Shown: positions 37,202 to 45,254 of the stretch, one piece after another
Numbering within the stretch: position 1 is the stretch's first letter
Layout of the letters: each line of letters begins with the position of its first letter
From: Sphingomonadaceae bacterium
GTDB taxonomy: Bacteria > Pseudomonadota > Alphaproteobacteria > Sphingomonadales > Sphingomonadaceae
NCBI GenBank assembly: GCA_947451145.1
Contig: CANFXW010000022.1
Location: forward strand, 1 to 58,193
DNA: 58,193 nt
Direction of reading: 5' to 3'
Made by a program: the position numbers and the translations under genes
Notes under the pieces: model-generated
What the model was told of the DNA's origin: nothing
The model's input: the letters and a program-made list of their open reading frames with translations, nothing else
Database searches by the model: none

Positions 37202-37653
37202 GCTTCGCGGCTCCGTGCCCAGATGATGTGGCGGACGGCGAGCGGGTAGCCGTTTACGCCAAGGCCCGAGATGATCCCGGTCACCACCTGCGTCATGATC
37301 GACTTCGAGCGCCACTCTGCCTCGCGCCGGTGAATGTTGGAGATATGCACTTCCACCACCGGACAATCGACCAGCTTCAGCGCGTCGAGGATAGGATAGG
37401 CGGCATAGGTGAAGGCGGCCGGATTGATGACGATCCCGGCCAGCCCCTTGCGGCCCGCCTGAATCCAGTCGACCATCTCATGCTCGGCATTGGTCTGGCG
37501 GAAATCGATCTGATAGCCTGCCGCAGCAGCCTCTGCCCGGCACAAGGCCTCGACATCGGCGAGCGTATCGTGCCCGTAGATCGCCGGTTCGCGTTCGCCC
37601 AGAAGGTTCAGGTTGGGTCCGTTGAGAACCAGAATTGTCCCGCCCACATTCAT
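37198..37653 (-). CDS. aroQ: 3-Dehydroquinate dehydratase, type II
   Basis: Type II dehydroquinase dehydrates 3-dehydroquinate to 3-dehydroshikimate. The 151-residue product has NGPNLNLLGEREPAIYG with the catalytic arginine and tyrosine, TNAEHEMVDWIQAG, and VEVHISNIHRREAEWRSKS with the catalytic histidine. A variation is seen in INPAAFTYAAYPILDAL, where the family usually has a threonine-histidine pair after the NPG-like segment. No signal peptide is present, so it works in the cytoplasm. The ATG at 37653 sits only two bases after GGAG; a GTG at 37647 would have better spacing. It heads an operon with the MFS gene and diverges from the quinoprotein gene over 112 bp with a shared operator. Confidence 0.92.
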   Translation of the reverse strand: MNVGGTILVLNGPNLNLLGEREPAIYGHDTLADVEALCRAEAAAAGYQIDFRQTNAEHEMVDWIQAGRKGLAGIVINPAAFTYAAYPILDALKLVDCPVVEVHISNIHRREAEWRSKSIMTQVVTGIISGLGVNGYPLAVRHIIWARSREA

Positions 37654-37724
37654 TCTCCAGATGCCGTTTGTTCCACACGGCTACACCTTGGCATATCCGA
37701 TTGGCCTTGCCATGGAAAGATTTA

Positions 37725-37740
37725 TGTACGAACTAGTCCA
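37725..37740. promoter_or_regulatory. Probable operator between aroQ-MFS and quinoprotein operons
   Basis: TGTACGAACTAGTCCA at 37725-37740 matches TGTAC-N6-GTACA with one base off in the right arm. It lies 25-40 bp before the quinoprotein ATG and 72 bp before aroQ, so one site could serve both directions. Confidence 0.6.
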
Positions 37741-37765
37741 TAAAAGGAAAAGGGAGAGTTAAGTC

Positions 37766-39745
37766 ATGCGTGCAGGCTTGAATGGTCTGAAGGCTGCGCT
37801 GCTGGTCTCGGCGCTGGTTTCTGCCCCGGCTTTTGCCGATCCCGATGGCGACTGGGCCACCTATGGCCATGACAAGGGCGGCCAGCGCCACTCTCCGCTC
37901 AAGGAAATCACCCCGGCCAATGTTGCCAGCCTGCAGCCGGCGTGGGTCTATCACATGAAGCCGCCAGCGGTTCCCGCCGCCGCAACCCCTGCGCCCGATG
38001 CCAATGCCGATGCCCAGCGCGCTGCCGAAGGGCTTGGTGCCGGCGCTGGCGGAGCGCCCAATATCTCGCGCCGCCGCTCGCGCTTTTCCGGATCGCAGGT
38101 CACGCCGCTGGTGGTTGGCGGACGGATGTTCATCTCAACCCCCTATGGCCGCGTGGTCGCGCTCGATCCCGCCAGCGGCAAGGAACTGTGGGCCACGCCC
38201 ATTGGCGGCGATGGCCAGCCGAGCCTGCGCGGGGTCGAATACTGGCCGGGCGATGCCGCTACGCCCGCCCGCATCGTCTTCGGCACCCGCGATGGCCGCC
38301 TGATCGCGCTCGATGCGGCGACTGGCGCATTCGCCCAAGGCTTTGGCGATCACGGCGTGGTCGATCTCAAAACCCCCGAAGTGCTGAACGGCGCGCAGGC
38401 GCGGTTCTATGGCATGACCTCGCCGCCGATTGTCTATGGCGATCTGGTGATCACCGGTGCGGCAGTGCAGGAGTTCCCGCCGCTGGGTGCAGCAGGCGAT
38501 GTCCGTGCCTGGGACGTGCGCAGCGGCAAGCTGGCCTGGACCTTCCATTCGGTGCCGCACAAAGGCGAGAAGGGCTACGAGACCTGGGCTCCCGGCAGCG
38601 CCGAGCGCCGCTCGGGCGTGAACGTCTGGGGCTTCCTCACCGTCGATGAAGCGCGCGGCATCGTTTACATGCCGTTTGGCGCGCCCGCCTTTGACCGCTA
38701 TGGCGGGGACCGCAAGGGCGACAACCTGTTCGGCACCGCGCTGGTCGCGGCCGATGCCAAGACCGGCAAGTATCTGTGGCACTTCCAGGCTGTGCGCCAT
38801 GATCTGTGGGACAACGATCTGCAGGCCCCGCCGATCCTGTTCGATGCAAAAGTGGGCGGAAAAACGGTCCCGGCTGTCGGTATTGTGTCCAAGAACAGCC
38901 TGCTGTTCGTGCTCGACCGGGTGACGGGAAAACCGGTCCTGCCGGTCGAATACCGCAAGGTTCCCGCCAGCGACGTTCCCGGCGAAGCGGCGGCACCGAC
39001 CCAGCCCTACCCCAAGCTCACCCCGCCGCTCGCGCGCACCAGCTTTGCGCCGGGCGATGTCGCCGATGTCACGCCCGAGCTGAAAGCAGGCTGCGAGGCG
39101 TGGATCGTCGCCAACAAGATGGTGTCTGGCGGGCTCTATGTGCCAGTGCACTATAACGAGGTGACGATCAGCTTCCCCGGACTGCAGGGCGGCGCGAACT
39201 GGGGCGGGATGAGCTATGACCCGGACAGGAGCCTGCTGATCGTCAACACCAGTGATCTGGGTCAGGTTACTTCGCTGGTGCCATCCAAAGGCCCGTTACC
39301 TTATGAGCGTGGTCCGGTGAGCGGGCGCTTCCAGCTCGAAGGCACCAAGCTGATGTGCCAGAAAACCCCATGGGGCCGCCTGAGCGCAGTCAACATCAAA
39401 ACCGGCAAGATCGCCTGGCAGGTTCCGCTTGGGCTGACCGACAGCCTGCCCGAGGACAAACGCCTGACCGGCCGGCCCAATATCGGCGGATCGATCACTA
39501 CGGCGAGCGGCCTGACCTTCATCGGGGCCAGCGACGATTCGCGTTTTCGCGCTTTCGATACCGGAACCGGCAAGATGCTGTGGGAGGTCAAGCTTGAGGC
39601 CGCCGCCCACGCCACGCCGATCACCTACAAAGGCAGCGATGGCCGCCAGTTCGTGACGATCACTTCCACCGGCGGCAGCTTCCTCGATAGCCCGCTCGCC
39701 TCCGATACGATCACTGCTTTTGCCCTGCCACGGGAGACCAAATGA
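37766..39745 (+). CDS. PQQ-dependent dehydrogenase (quinate/glucose dehydrogenase-like quinoprotein)
   Basis: The 659-residue product is an exported quinoprotein with an eight-bladed propeller. A signal peptide (about residues 1-24, ending APAFA) is followed by GDWATYGHDKGGQRHSPLKEITPANVASLQPAW, the classical N-terminus. Tryptophan-docking-like repeats such as GRVVALDPASGKELWA, GDVRAWDVRSGKLAWTF, AADAKTGKYLWHFQAVRHDLWDND and AVNIKTGKIAWQVPLG are present. No CxxCH heme motif and no N-terminal membrane domain are seen, so electrons must pass to a separate acceptor. Such enzymes oxidise polyols such as quinate, shikimate or glucose. The neighbouring dehydroquinase makes quinate the favoured guess. 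The ATG has GGGAGAG upstream. Confidence 0.85.
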   Translation: MRAGLNGLKAALLVSALVSAPAFADPDGDWATYGHDKGGQRHSPLKEITPANVASLQPAWVYHMKPPAVPAAATPAPDANADAQRAAEGLGAGAGGAPNISRRRSRFSGSQVTPLVVGGRMFISTPYGRVVALDPASGKELWATPIGGDGQPSLRGVEYWPGDAATPARIVFGTRDGRLIALDAATGAFAQGFGDHGVVDLKTPEVLNGAQARFYGMTSPPIVYGDLVITGAAVQEFPPLGAAGDVRAWDVRSGKLAWTFHSVPHKGEKGYETWAPGSAERRSGVNVWGFLTVDEARGIVYMPFGAPAFDRYGGDRKGDNLFGTALVAADAKTGKYLWHFQAVRHDLWDNDLQAPPILFDAKVGGKTVPAVGIVSKNSLLFVLDRVTGKPVLPVEYRKVPASDVPGEAAAPTQPYPKLTPPLARTSFAPGDVADVTPELKAGCEAWIVANKMVSGGLYVPVHYNEVTISFPGLQGGANWGGMSYDPDRSLLIVNTSDLGQVTSLVPSKGPLPYERGPVSGRFQLEGTKLMCQKTPWGRLSAVNIKTGKIAWQVPLGLTDSLPEDKRLTGRPNIGGSITTASGLTFIGASDDSRFRAFDTGTGKMLWEVKLEAAAHATPITYKGSDGRQFVTITSTGGSFLDSPLASDTITAFALPRETK

Positions 39746-40668
39746 TGAAGACTGCTATCCGTCTTGTCGCAGCCGCGGCTCTGGCGATGACCCTCAGCGC
39801 GCAGACCGCGCCCGCCCCGTCCCCGACACCGGCCGGTCCGCCGCGTACCCCGCCGCCGGGCTATCAGGATGTCTACGCCGGCAAGAAGCGCCTGCTGGTG
39901 ATCGCTGATCTTTCCACCGGCAACCAGTCGGCGCACATGGCGGTGAGCCATGCCGTTTCGGTGATCGAGCAGATCGGCCGCCAATCGGGCGCCTATGTCA
40001 CCTTTATCCGCACCGATACCGACTGGGTGACCAAGCAGGAGACCTGGGGCAAATTTGCCTATGCCAAGGGCGGCCCGAAGCAGGCACGCGGCAAGAACCT
40101 CGACTATTTCGACGCCGTGCTGTTCTACACCAATGGCGACACCAACCTGACGGCGGAGCAGAAACAGGGTCTGCTCGATTACATCGCCAAGGACGGCAAG
40201 GGCTTTATCGGCATTCACACGGCAACCGCCACGGCAGTCAACTGGCCCGAATATGGCGAGATGCTGGGCGGCGTGTTCGACAACCACCCCTGGGGCATCG
40301 CCGATGCCAGGATCGTGGTCGAGAGACCTGACTTCCCGGCCATGAAGTCCCTGAAAACCGGCATGGTATTGAAGGACGAGCACTATGCCATGCTGGCCAA
40401 GCCCTATTCGCGCGCCGATGTCGATGTGCTGGCGCGGATCGACACATCGAGCGTCGATATGAAGTCGCCTATGGTCCACCGCACCGACGGCGATTTTCCG
40501 GTGGCGTGGATCAAGTCATACGGCAAGGGCCGGGTGTTCTATACCGGGCTTGGCCACACCGACGCATCGTGGGACGATCCGCGCGTGCGGACGATGACGC
40601 TGGAGGCGATCAAGTGGGCGATCAGCGGGGGGCAGACCCCGAAGCCGCACCCGCTGCCGGCGAAGTAG
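39742..40668 (+). CDS. Exported ThuA-domain protein
   Basis: The 308-residue product has a signal peptide (MKTAIRLVAAAALAMTLSAQ), a proline-rich linker, and a ThuA-like domain of the class I glutamine amidotransferase fold. Key segments are LLVIADLSTGNQSAHMAVSHAVSVIEQIG, FDAVLFYTNGDTNLTAEQKQGLLDYIAKDGKGFIGIHTATAT, the WPEYGEMLGGVFDNHPW block and FPVAWIKSYGKGRVFYTGLGHTD. ThuA family members are tied to sugar oxidation and 3-keto-sugar metabolism, but the chemistry of most is unknown. It is coupled to the quinoprotein gene by a four-base overlap, which suggests joint work in the periplasm. Its last 47 bp overlap the convergent cytochrome gene. Confidence 0.82.
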   Translation: MMKTAIRLVAAAALAMTLSAQTAPAPSPTPAGPPRTPPPGYQDVYAGKKRLLVIADLSTGNQSAHMAVSHAVSVIEQIGRQSGAYVTFIRTDTDWVTKQETWGKFAYAKGGPKQARGKNLDYFDAVLFYTNGDTNLTAEQKQGLLDYIAKDGKGFIGIHTATATAVNWPEYGEMLGGVFDNHPWGIADARIVVERPDFPAMKSLKTGMVLKDEHYAMLAKPYSRADVDVLARIDTSSVDMKSPMVHRTDGDFPVAWIKSYGKGRVFYTGLGHTDASWDDPRVRTMTLEAIKWAISGGQTPKPHPLPAK

Positions 40669-41011
40669 CGGCCAGCTTTTCAGGGCCGTAATTGCGCGCG
40701 AGATAATCGACGATCGTGTCATAGTCGGCGTCGCTGACCTTGGCACCCTTGTCGACCATGTGATCGACGGTTTCTGCCCATTTGTCGGCGCTGAAATGCT
40801 TGCCGGTGATCATCGCGGGCGCATGGCACAGGCCGCAGGAAGCAGCGGTCTGCTCCCGGCCCTTGTCCGGTGCGAAGGCAGCGAGCACCTGCTCGGGCGG
40901 CAGCGGCGGCAACAGCTGAACCAGCGGCGCTTCCTGCGCGCTCAGCGAGGCCGCGAGGCTGCCAAGGGCCAGTGCAATCGAGCAAGAAAGGGCGGTCTGC
41001 GAGCGTGTCAC
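40622..41011 (-). CDS. Small exported cytochrome c-like protein
   Basis: The 129-residue product has a signal peptide (TALSCSIALALGSLAASLSA) and one heme c site, CGLCH, followed by a methionine-containing helix region (AMITGKHFSADKWAETVDHMVDKGAKVSDADYDTIVDYLARNYGP). This is the pattern of small class I-like cytochromes found with PQQ dehydrogenases in sphingomonads. It could take electrons from the quinoprotein encoded on the other strand. The GTG at 41011 overlaps the hydrolase stop (GTGA), so it belongs to the hydrolase operon. The 3' end overlaps the ThuA gene by 47 bp. Confidence 0.85.
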   Translation of the reverse strand: MTRSQTALSCSIALALGSLAASLSAQEAPLVQLLPPLPPEQVLAAFAPDKGREQTAASCGLCHAPAMITGKHFSADKWAETVDHMVDKGAKVSDADYDTIVDYLARNYGPEKLAATSPAAGAASGSAPR

Positions 41012-42006
41012 TTGGCGGGCTTGTCCAGCGTCTTGTGGAAGAAATCGAAGGTCGCATTGGTGGCACGCAAGGTGGCTTCGCGCGTTGCCGCAGGCGTGTG
41101 GCCGATGAAGCTGTGGTCAACGCCGGCGATGTAGATCGCTTCCACCTGCATCCCTGCCGCCTTCATCTTTGCTTCGGCGAGCTGCGACTGCGCGACGGGC
41201 ACAGTCTTGTCTTCCAGTCCATGGATCAGCAGGAACGGCGGATCCTTGGCATCGATGTAGGTCACCGGGCTGGCGGCGGCGAACTTGTCCGACGTGCAGG
41301 GACCGTTGCAGCCGAGCAGCTTGCCGGCCGCACCGTCATTGCCGCCCGGACGGCTTGCAGCGAGGGCCGCAAAATCAAAGACGCCGTACCAGGTGACTGC
41401 CGACTGGAAGCACTCGCTTCCCGGAGCCGCTTTGACGCCATCGGCTTCAAGCGATGTTACCCCACAGCTCAGCGCGGCGAGCGCAGTGAGGTGTCCCCCC
41501 GCCGATCCGCCCCATACGCCCGAACGGCTGGGATCGATGCCATATTTGCCGGCATTGCCTTTCAGGAACCGCAGGGCGGCGCGCACGTCCTGCACCTGCG
41601 CCGGGAAGCGTGCCTCCTCTGCCAGACGGTATTCCAGACTGGCGACGACAAAACCTTCGCTTGCCAGCTTGGCCAATGCCGCCGGGAAATTGCCGTGCGC
41701 ACCTGCGTTGCGCGGCGTACCGCCCACCCAGCCGCCGCCGTGGATATACATGATTAGCGGTTTGGGTCCGCCTTTCCTGGGCGGCATGTAGATGTCGATC
41801 ATCATCGGGCGATATCCCGGGATCGTCGAATAGGTGACATCGGCAAGGCTGGTAACGCCGCCGGGCCATTGGGTGGTGTGCACCGGATAGGTGTCAGCAG
41901 TGCCCGGCTTTTCGAGAACGGCAAAATCACGAGGTGCCTTGGCGACTGCTGCACCTGAACCCAACACTGCAACGATTGCCGACGCAATGACCCAGCCTGA
42001 CCGCAT
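41008..42006 (-). CDS. Exported alpha/beta hydrolase (esterase, HGGG type)
   Basis: The 332-residue product has a signal peptide (about residues 1-22, ending GAAVA) and an esterase/lipase domain of the hormone-sensitive lipase kind. The oxyanion motif is YIHGGGWVGG, the nucleophile elbow WGGSAGGHL, and the triad is completed by an aspartate in IHGLEDKTVPV and a histidine in GVDHSFIGH. It is a good candidate for periplasmic ester cleavage in the regulon. A TGTAC-N6-GTACA operator lies 23-38 bp upstream of the ATG. The cytochrome gene follows with four-base overlap. Confidence 0.85.
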   Translation of the reverse strand: MRSGWVIASAIVAVLGSGAAVAKAPRDFAVLEKPGTADTYPVHTTQWPGGVTSLADVTYSTIPGYRPMMIDIYMPPRKGGPKPLIMYIHGGGWVGGTPRNAGAHGNFPAALAKLASEGFVVASLEYRLAEEARFPAQVQDVRAALRFLKGNAGKYGIDPSRSGVWGGSAGGHLTALAALSCGVTSLEADGVKAAPGSECFQSAVTWYGVFDFAALAASRPGGNDGAAGKLLGCNGPCTSDKFAAASPVTYIDAKDPPFLLIHGLEDKTVPVAQSQLAEAKMKAAGMQVEAIYIAGVDHSFIGHTPAATREATLRATNATFDFFHKTLDKPAK

Positions 42007-42028
42007 TTCCCATCCCTCGTTTATTATG

Positions 42029-42044
42029 TGTACCGATTAGTACA
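42029..42044. promoter_or_regulatory. Probable operator upstream of the esterase-cytochrome operon
   Basis: TGTAC-CGATTA-GTACA at 42029-42044 is a perfect match to the site before the TonB-dependent receptor in both 5-nt arms. Position relative to the ATG at 42006 suits repression or control at the promoter. Confidence 0.72.
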
Positions 42045-42094
42045 GTAATAGTTGGAAGGCGGCAAGCGCAGCATTTGTCTCAAATTGTCAGCAG

Positions 42095-42361
42095 GACCCT
42101 AAACCGACCACATCTGCACATCGTGACGGAGTCGAATTTGGCTCAGGGCAAGGAGCGAGGAAGGAGCTATGCGAGCATATAGTGACCGACGAGTAACGCA
42201 GCGCTGGGCCAAATTCGGCCCGCCCCTTTGGGGTTGGTTCTGGAAGTCCCTCGGACAGCGTCACGTTGCTTGTCCGGGCAACCAGCCCGGCCAGCACAAC
42301 GTTTCTTGCCGAGAAACTTCCAGAACCAATCACGGTGCGCAGATGTGGTCGGTTTAGGGTC
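42095..42361. repeat. Structured intergenic element, copy B (next to tetR)
   Basis: This 267-bp element has outer arms 42095-42126 and 42330-42361 (32 nt, 30 matching as an inverted repeat) around a 203-nt core that aligns without gaps to copy A. Internal stems are 42132-42145 with 42205-42218 (14 bp), 42234-42246 with 42317-42329 (13 bp, perfect), and CCGGGC/GCCCGG at 42274-42290. The outer arm sequence is unrelated to that of copy A. The right arm includes the tetR stop codon (42354-42356). Confidence 0.88.
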
Positions 42362-43001
42362 GGGCGACCCAGGTCAGCACGCAATCGATAATCTGGTCGC
42401 GGCGGCGGGCGCGCACTTCGGGGGCGGTGAAATCGACGCCGAAATTGTGCAGGAAGGTGTGCCGGTTGGATACGTTGTAAAAGCTGAGCGCCGAAATCGT
42501 GGTGTGGAGTTCCACCGGATCAATCCCGTCACGAAACAGCCCCTGCACCTGCCCCTTTTCAAGAATCCCGGCGAGCGCATCGATCACGCTGCGGTTGCGC
42601 TGCTTCATGCTTTCGATCTTGGCGATGTGTTCGCCGTGATGGACGTTTTCATTCATCACCAGACGCACGAATTCGGGGTGCTCGTAGTGGTAATCGAAAT
42701 TGTGGCCGACGATCGCCCGCAGCGCCTGATCGGGCGGCAGGCTGGCAAAGTTGGCGGCCTGCTCCTGATTGCGGATATGTTCATAGGCGCGTTCAAGCAC
42801 CGCGCGGTAAAGCTCGTCCTTGCCGCCGAAATAGTAATAGATCATCCGTTTGGAGGACGAAGTCAGCTCGGCAATCTCGTCAATCCGCGCGCCGGCCAGC
42901 CCTTTGTCGGCAAATTCGCGGGTCGCCACTTCAAGGATATTCTCGCGGGTTTCCAAGGCTTCCGCACGCCGCTTTGGAAGACTATCCGGTTTCGCCGCCA
43001 C
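42354..43001 (-). CDS. TetR family transcriptional regulator
   Basis: The 215-residue product has an N-terminal TetR helix-turn-helix (about residues 17-63: TRENILEVATREFADKGLAGARIDEIAELTSSSKRMIYYYFGGKDELYRAVL) and a helical ligand-binding domain. The recognition helix region SSKRMIYYYFGGK is classical. It starts with GTG at 43001, with AAGGGG upstream. It is the nearest regulator to the three TGTAC-N6-GTACA sites, so it may control the receptor, aroQ-MFS, quinoprotein and esterase operons (inference); no such site is seen at its own promoter. Its stop codon is inside the structured element. Confidence 0.9.
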   Translation of the reverse strand: MAAKPDSLPKRRAEALETRENILEVATREFADKGLAGARIDEIAELTSSSKRMIYYYFGGKDELYRAVLERAYEHIRNQEQAANFASLPPDQALRAIVGHNFDYHYEHPEFVRLVMNENVHHGEHIAKIESMKQRNRSVIDALAGILEKGQVQGLFRDGIDPVELHTTISALSFYNVSNRHTFLHNFGVDFTAPEVRARRRDQIIDCVLTWVARP

Positions 43002-43111
43002 GTGATTCCCCTTGGATGGTCAGGTCGGTCCTGACGCCTTGCAGGGGCCCATGATATTCCCAGGGTGCAATGAATGGCAATGCCGCAATCGCAAGCATCG
43101 CCAATCAGGGT

Positions 43112-45235
43112 CTAATCAACCAACATCAGCGCATCGAGCGCCACGACGCCTTCCCCTACCGGATGCAGGATCACCGGGTTGAGATCAAGCTCACGCAATC
43201 GCGGTTCAGCCAGCAGCACCGCCGATACCGCAGCGATCAACTTGGCCAGTGCGGCGATATCCAGCGCGGGCGAACCGCGATAGCCGGTGAGCAAGGCAGC
43301 GCTTTTCAGCTTCAGCAATTCGGCGGCAATGGCTGCCTCGCTGAGATCGGGGGTGAGCAGGCAAACGTCTTTGAGGATCTCGGCCGTCACCCCGCCAAAC
43401 CCGGCGAGCACAACCGGTCCCCATTCGGGATCGTTACGCGCGCCGACGATCATTTCCATGCCGCGCTTGCCCATCTTCTCGATCAGCACGCCATCGAGCA
43501 CGAGCGCGGCATCATAGGCGGAAACATTGCCATGGATGCGGGTCCAGGCCTCGCGCACGGCAGCGCCATCGGCAAGGTTCAGGATCACCCCGCCGGCATC
43601 GCTCTTGTGACCAAGCGCGGCGGCCTGCGCCTTCATCGCTACCGGATAGCCCACGGCATCGGCAGCGGCGAGGGCCTCATCGGCGCTCGCGGCAAACTGC
43701 CCTTGCGGGAAGGGAATACCCAGCGGTGCGAGCAGCGCCTTGGCGGCATATTCGGGCACGACGCCTTTGGCCTCAGCCAGACCGGCGACTGCTTGTGGCG
43801 GCGGGGAATTGTCGGTCAGGTCACGCCGGAACAGCGTGACCAGCCGGGCAAAGGCGCGGAAGGCGCGTTCGCTGGTCGGGAACCACGGCACGCCCGCCGC
43901 GCGCAGCGAGGCGATGAAATGGGCGGGTATCTCCGCGCCTTCATCCAGCCCGCAGAACACCAGTGGCTTGGCGCGGTCACGCCCTTCGAGCGCGGCGAGG
44001 ATCGCGGGGACCTTGATCGTCGAGGTTACCGGATCTCCCTGGATGATCCCGGCGACGACACCGCCGACCCGCGCATCGTCGAACAGGGCGGTGAGGCAAT
44101 GGGTATAGATCACCGGCTGGCTTAGCCCCTGCGCGGTAATATCGAGCGGGTTGCTGACCGGCACAAAAGGCGGCAGCGCGGCACGCAGGGCAGGAGCGTT
44201 GCCGTCATCCAGCACGGCGAGCGGCAGGTCCAGCTCTTCGGCGAGATCGAGGGTCAGCGCCTTGAAGGCGCCCGATTCGCCGAGCACGGCAATGTCGGTT
44301 CCGGCAAGCGGCGGGCAGCGCAGCAAGATCTCGGCGATATCGCCCAGTTCTTCGAGCGTTTCGGCAAAGACAACCCCGGCGCGCTCGACCTTGGCGCGCA
44401 TCAGCAGATAATCACCTGCCATGGCTCCGGTGTGGGTGGCGGCGCTCTCGCGCGCAGCGCTCGATTTGCCCGGGTGGAGCAGGACGATCTGCTTGCCCGC
44501 TGTATGCGCCCGCTTTGCTGCGGCGAGGAACCGGCGCGGTGCACGGAACTGCTCGACGATCATGGCGATGACATGCGTTTCGGGATCGTCGACCAGCCAG
44601 TCGACGTAGTCTTCGACCCCGCTCGCCGCTTCGTTGCCGGTCGAGATCGAATAGGAAATCGCCAGCTCGCGCGCCATCAGTGTGGTGCACAGCACCGCCG
44701 CCATCGCACCCGATTGCGAGACCACGCCCACTGCGCGGCGTCCGGCAGGGGCCGAACAGGCGGTTTCGACAAAGGTCAGTGGCACACCGTTCACATGGTT
44801 GACCATGCCTAGGCAGTTCGGGCCTTCGATGACCATTCCGGCTTCGTGGGCAATGCGGGCAATCTCGGCCTGCTGGGCAAGGCCCTCTGGCCCGCCCTCG
44901 GCAAAGCCCGAGGCAAAGATGATCGCCGCGCCCACCTTGCGCGCCGCAAGTCCGCGCACCGCATCAAGGACGGCCGGCTGCGGGATCGCCAGCACCGCCA
45001 CATCCACGCCTTCGGGCAGGGCATCAACCGAGGGGAAGCATTTGCGCGCGCCGATAGTCTCGCGGTTGGGATTTATCGGATAGACCTCGCCCGCAAAGCC
45101 ATTCCGGTCGAGATTGCCGATCACCGATGCGCCCAGCGCGCCCGGCTTGTCACTGGCCCCGACGACAGCGACCGAGCGCGGCCGCAACAGCCGTGAAATC
45201 ATCGCAGCACTCGGTGTAGTTTCCGCCATCGCCAT
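43112..45235 (-). CDS. ADP-forming acyl-CoA synthetase, feruloyl-CoA synthetase FerA-like
   Basis: The 707-residue product is a one-chain NDP-forming acyl-CoA synthetase, in order: CoA-binding domain (RLLRPRSVAVVGASDKPGALGASVIGNL), succinyl-CoA-ligase-like flavodoxin domain with phosphohistidine region (GVVSQSGAMAAVLC, and HTGAMAGD), and an ATP-grasp domain at the C-terminus (GIPFPQGQFAASADEALAAADAVGYPVAMKAQAAALGHKSDAGGV). Sphingobium FerA, which activates ferulate, p-coumarate and caffeate, is of this unusual type. The next gene upstream is a FerB-like lyase, which makes the assignment likely. The ATG at 45235 follows GGGGAG; a second ATG at 45229 is possible. It lies 19 bp after the lyase. 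Confidence 0.85.
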   Translation of the reverse strand: MAMAETTPSAAMISRLLRPRSVAVVGASDKPGALGASVIGNLDRNGFAGEVYPINPNRETIGARKCFPSVDALPEGVDVAVLAIPQPAVLDAVRGLAARKVGAAIIFASGFAEGGPEGLAQQAEIARIAHEAGMVIEGPNCLGMVNHVNGVPLTFVETACSAPAGRRAVGVVSQSGAMAAVLCTTLMARELAISYSISTGNEAASGVEDYVDWLVDDPETHVIAMIVEQFRAPRRFLAAAKRAHTAGKQIVLLHPGKSSAARESAATHTGAMAGDYLLMRAKVERAGVVFAETLEELGDIAEILLRCPPLAGTDIAVLGESGAFKALTLDLAEELDLPLAVLDDGNAPALRAALPPFVPVSNPLDITAQGLSQPVIYTHCLTALFDDARVGGVVAGIIQGDPVTSTIKVPAILAALEGRDRAKPLVFCGLDEGAEIPAHFIASLRAAGVPWFPTSERAFRAFARLVTLFRRDLTDNSPPPQAVAGLAEAKGVVPEYAAKALLAPLGIPFPQGQFAASADEALAAADAVGYPVAMKAQAAALGHKSDAGGVILNLADGAAVREAWTRIHGNVSAYDAALVLDGVLIEKMGKRGMEMIVGARNDPEWGPVVLAGFGGVTAEILKDVCLLTPDLSEAAIAAELLKLKSAALLTGYRGSPALDIAALAKLIAAVSAVLLAEPRLRELDLNPVILHPVGEGVVALDALMLVD

Positions 45236-45254
45236 AGTCTCCCCGAAGCTTTGC

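Noticed and set aside
42088..43034. Short open frames inside the structured element B, including a 268-codon frame running into the tetR complement
   Set aside because: They are not preserved with copy A as a protein, and the differences between copies follow stem pairing and not codon positions.
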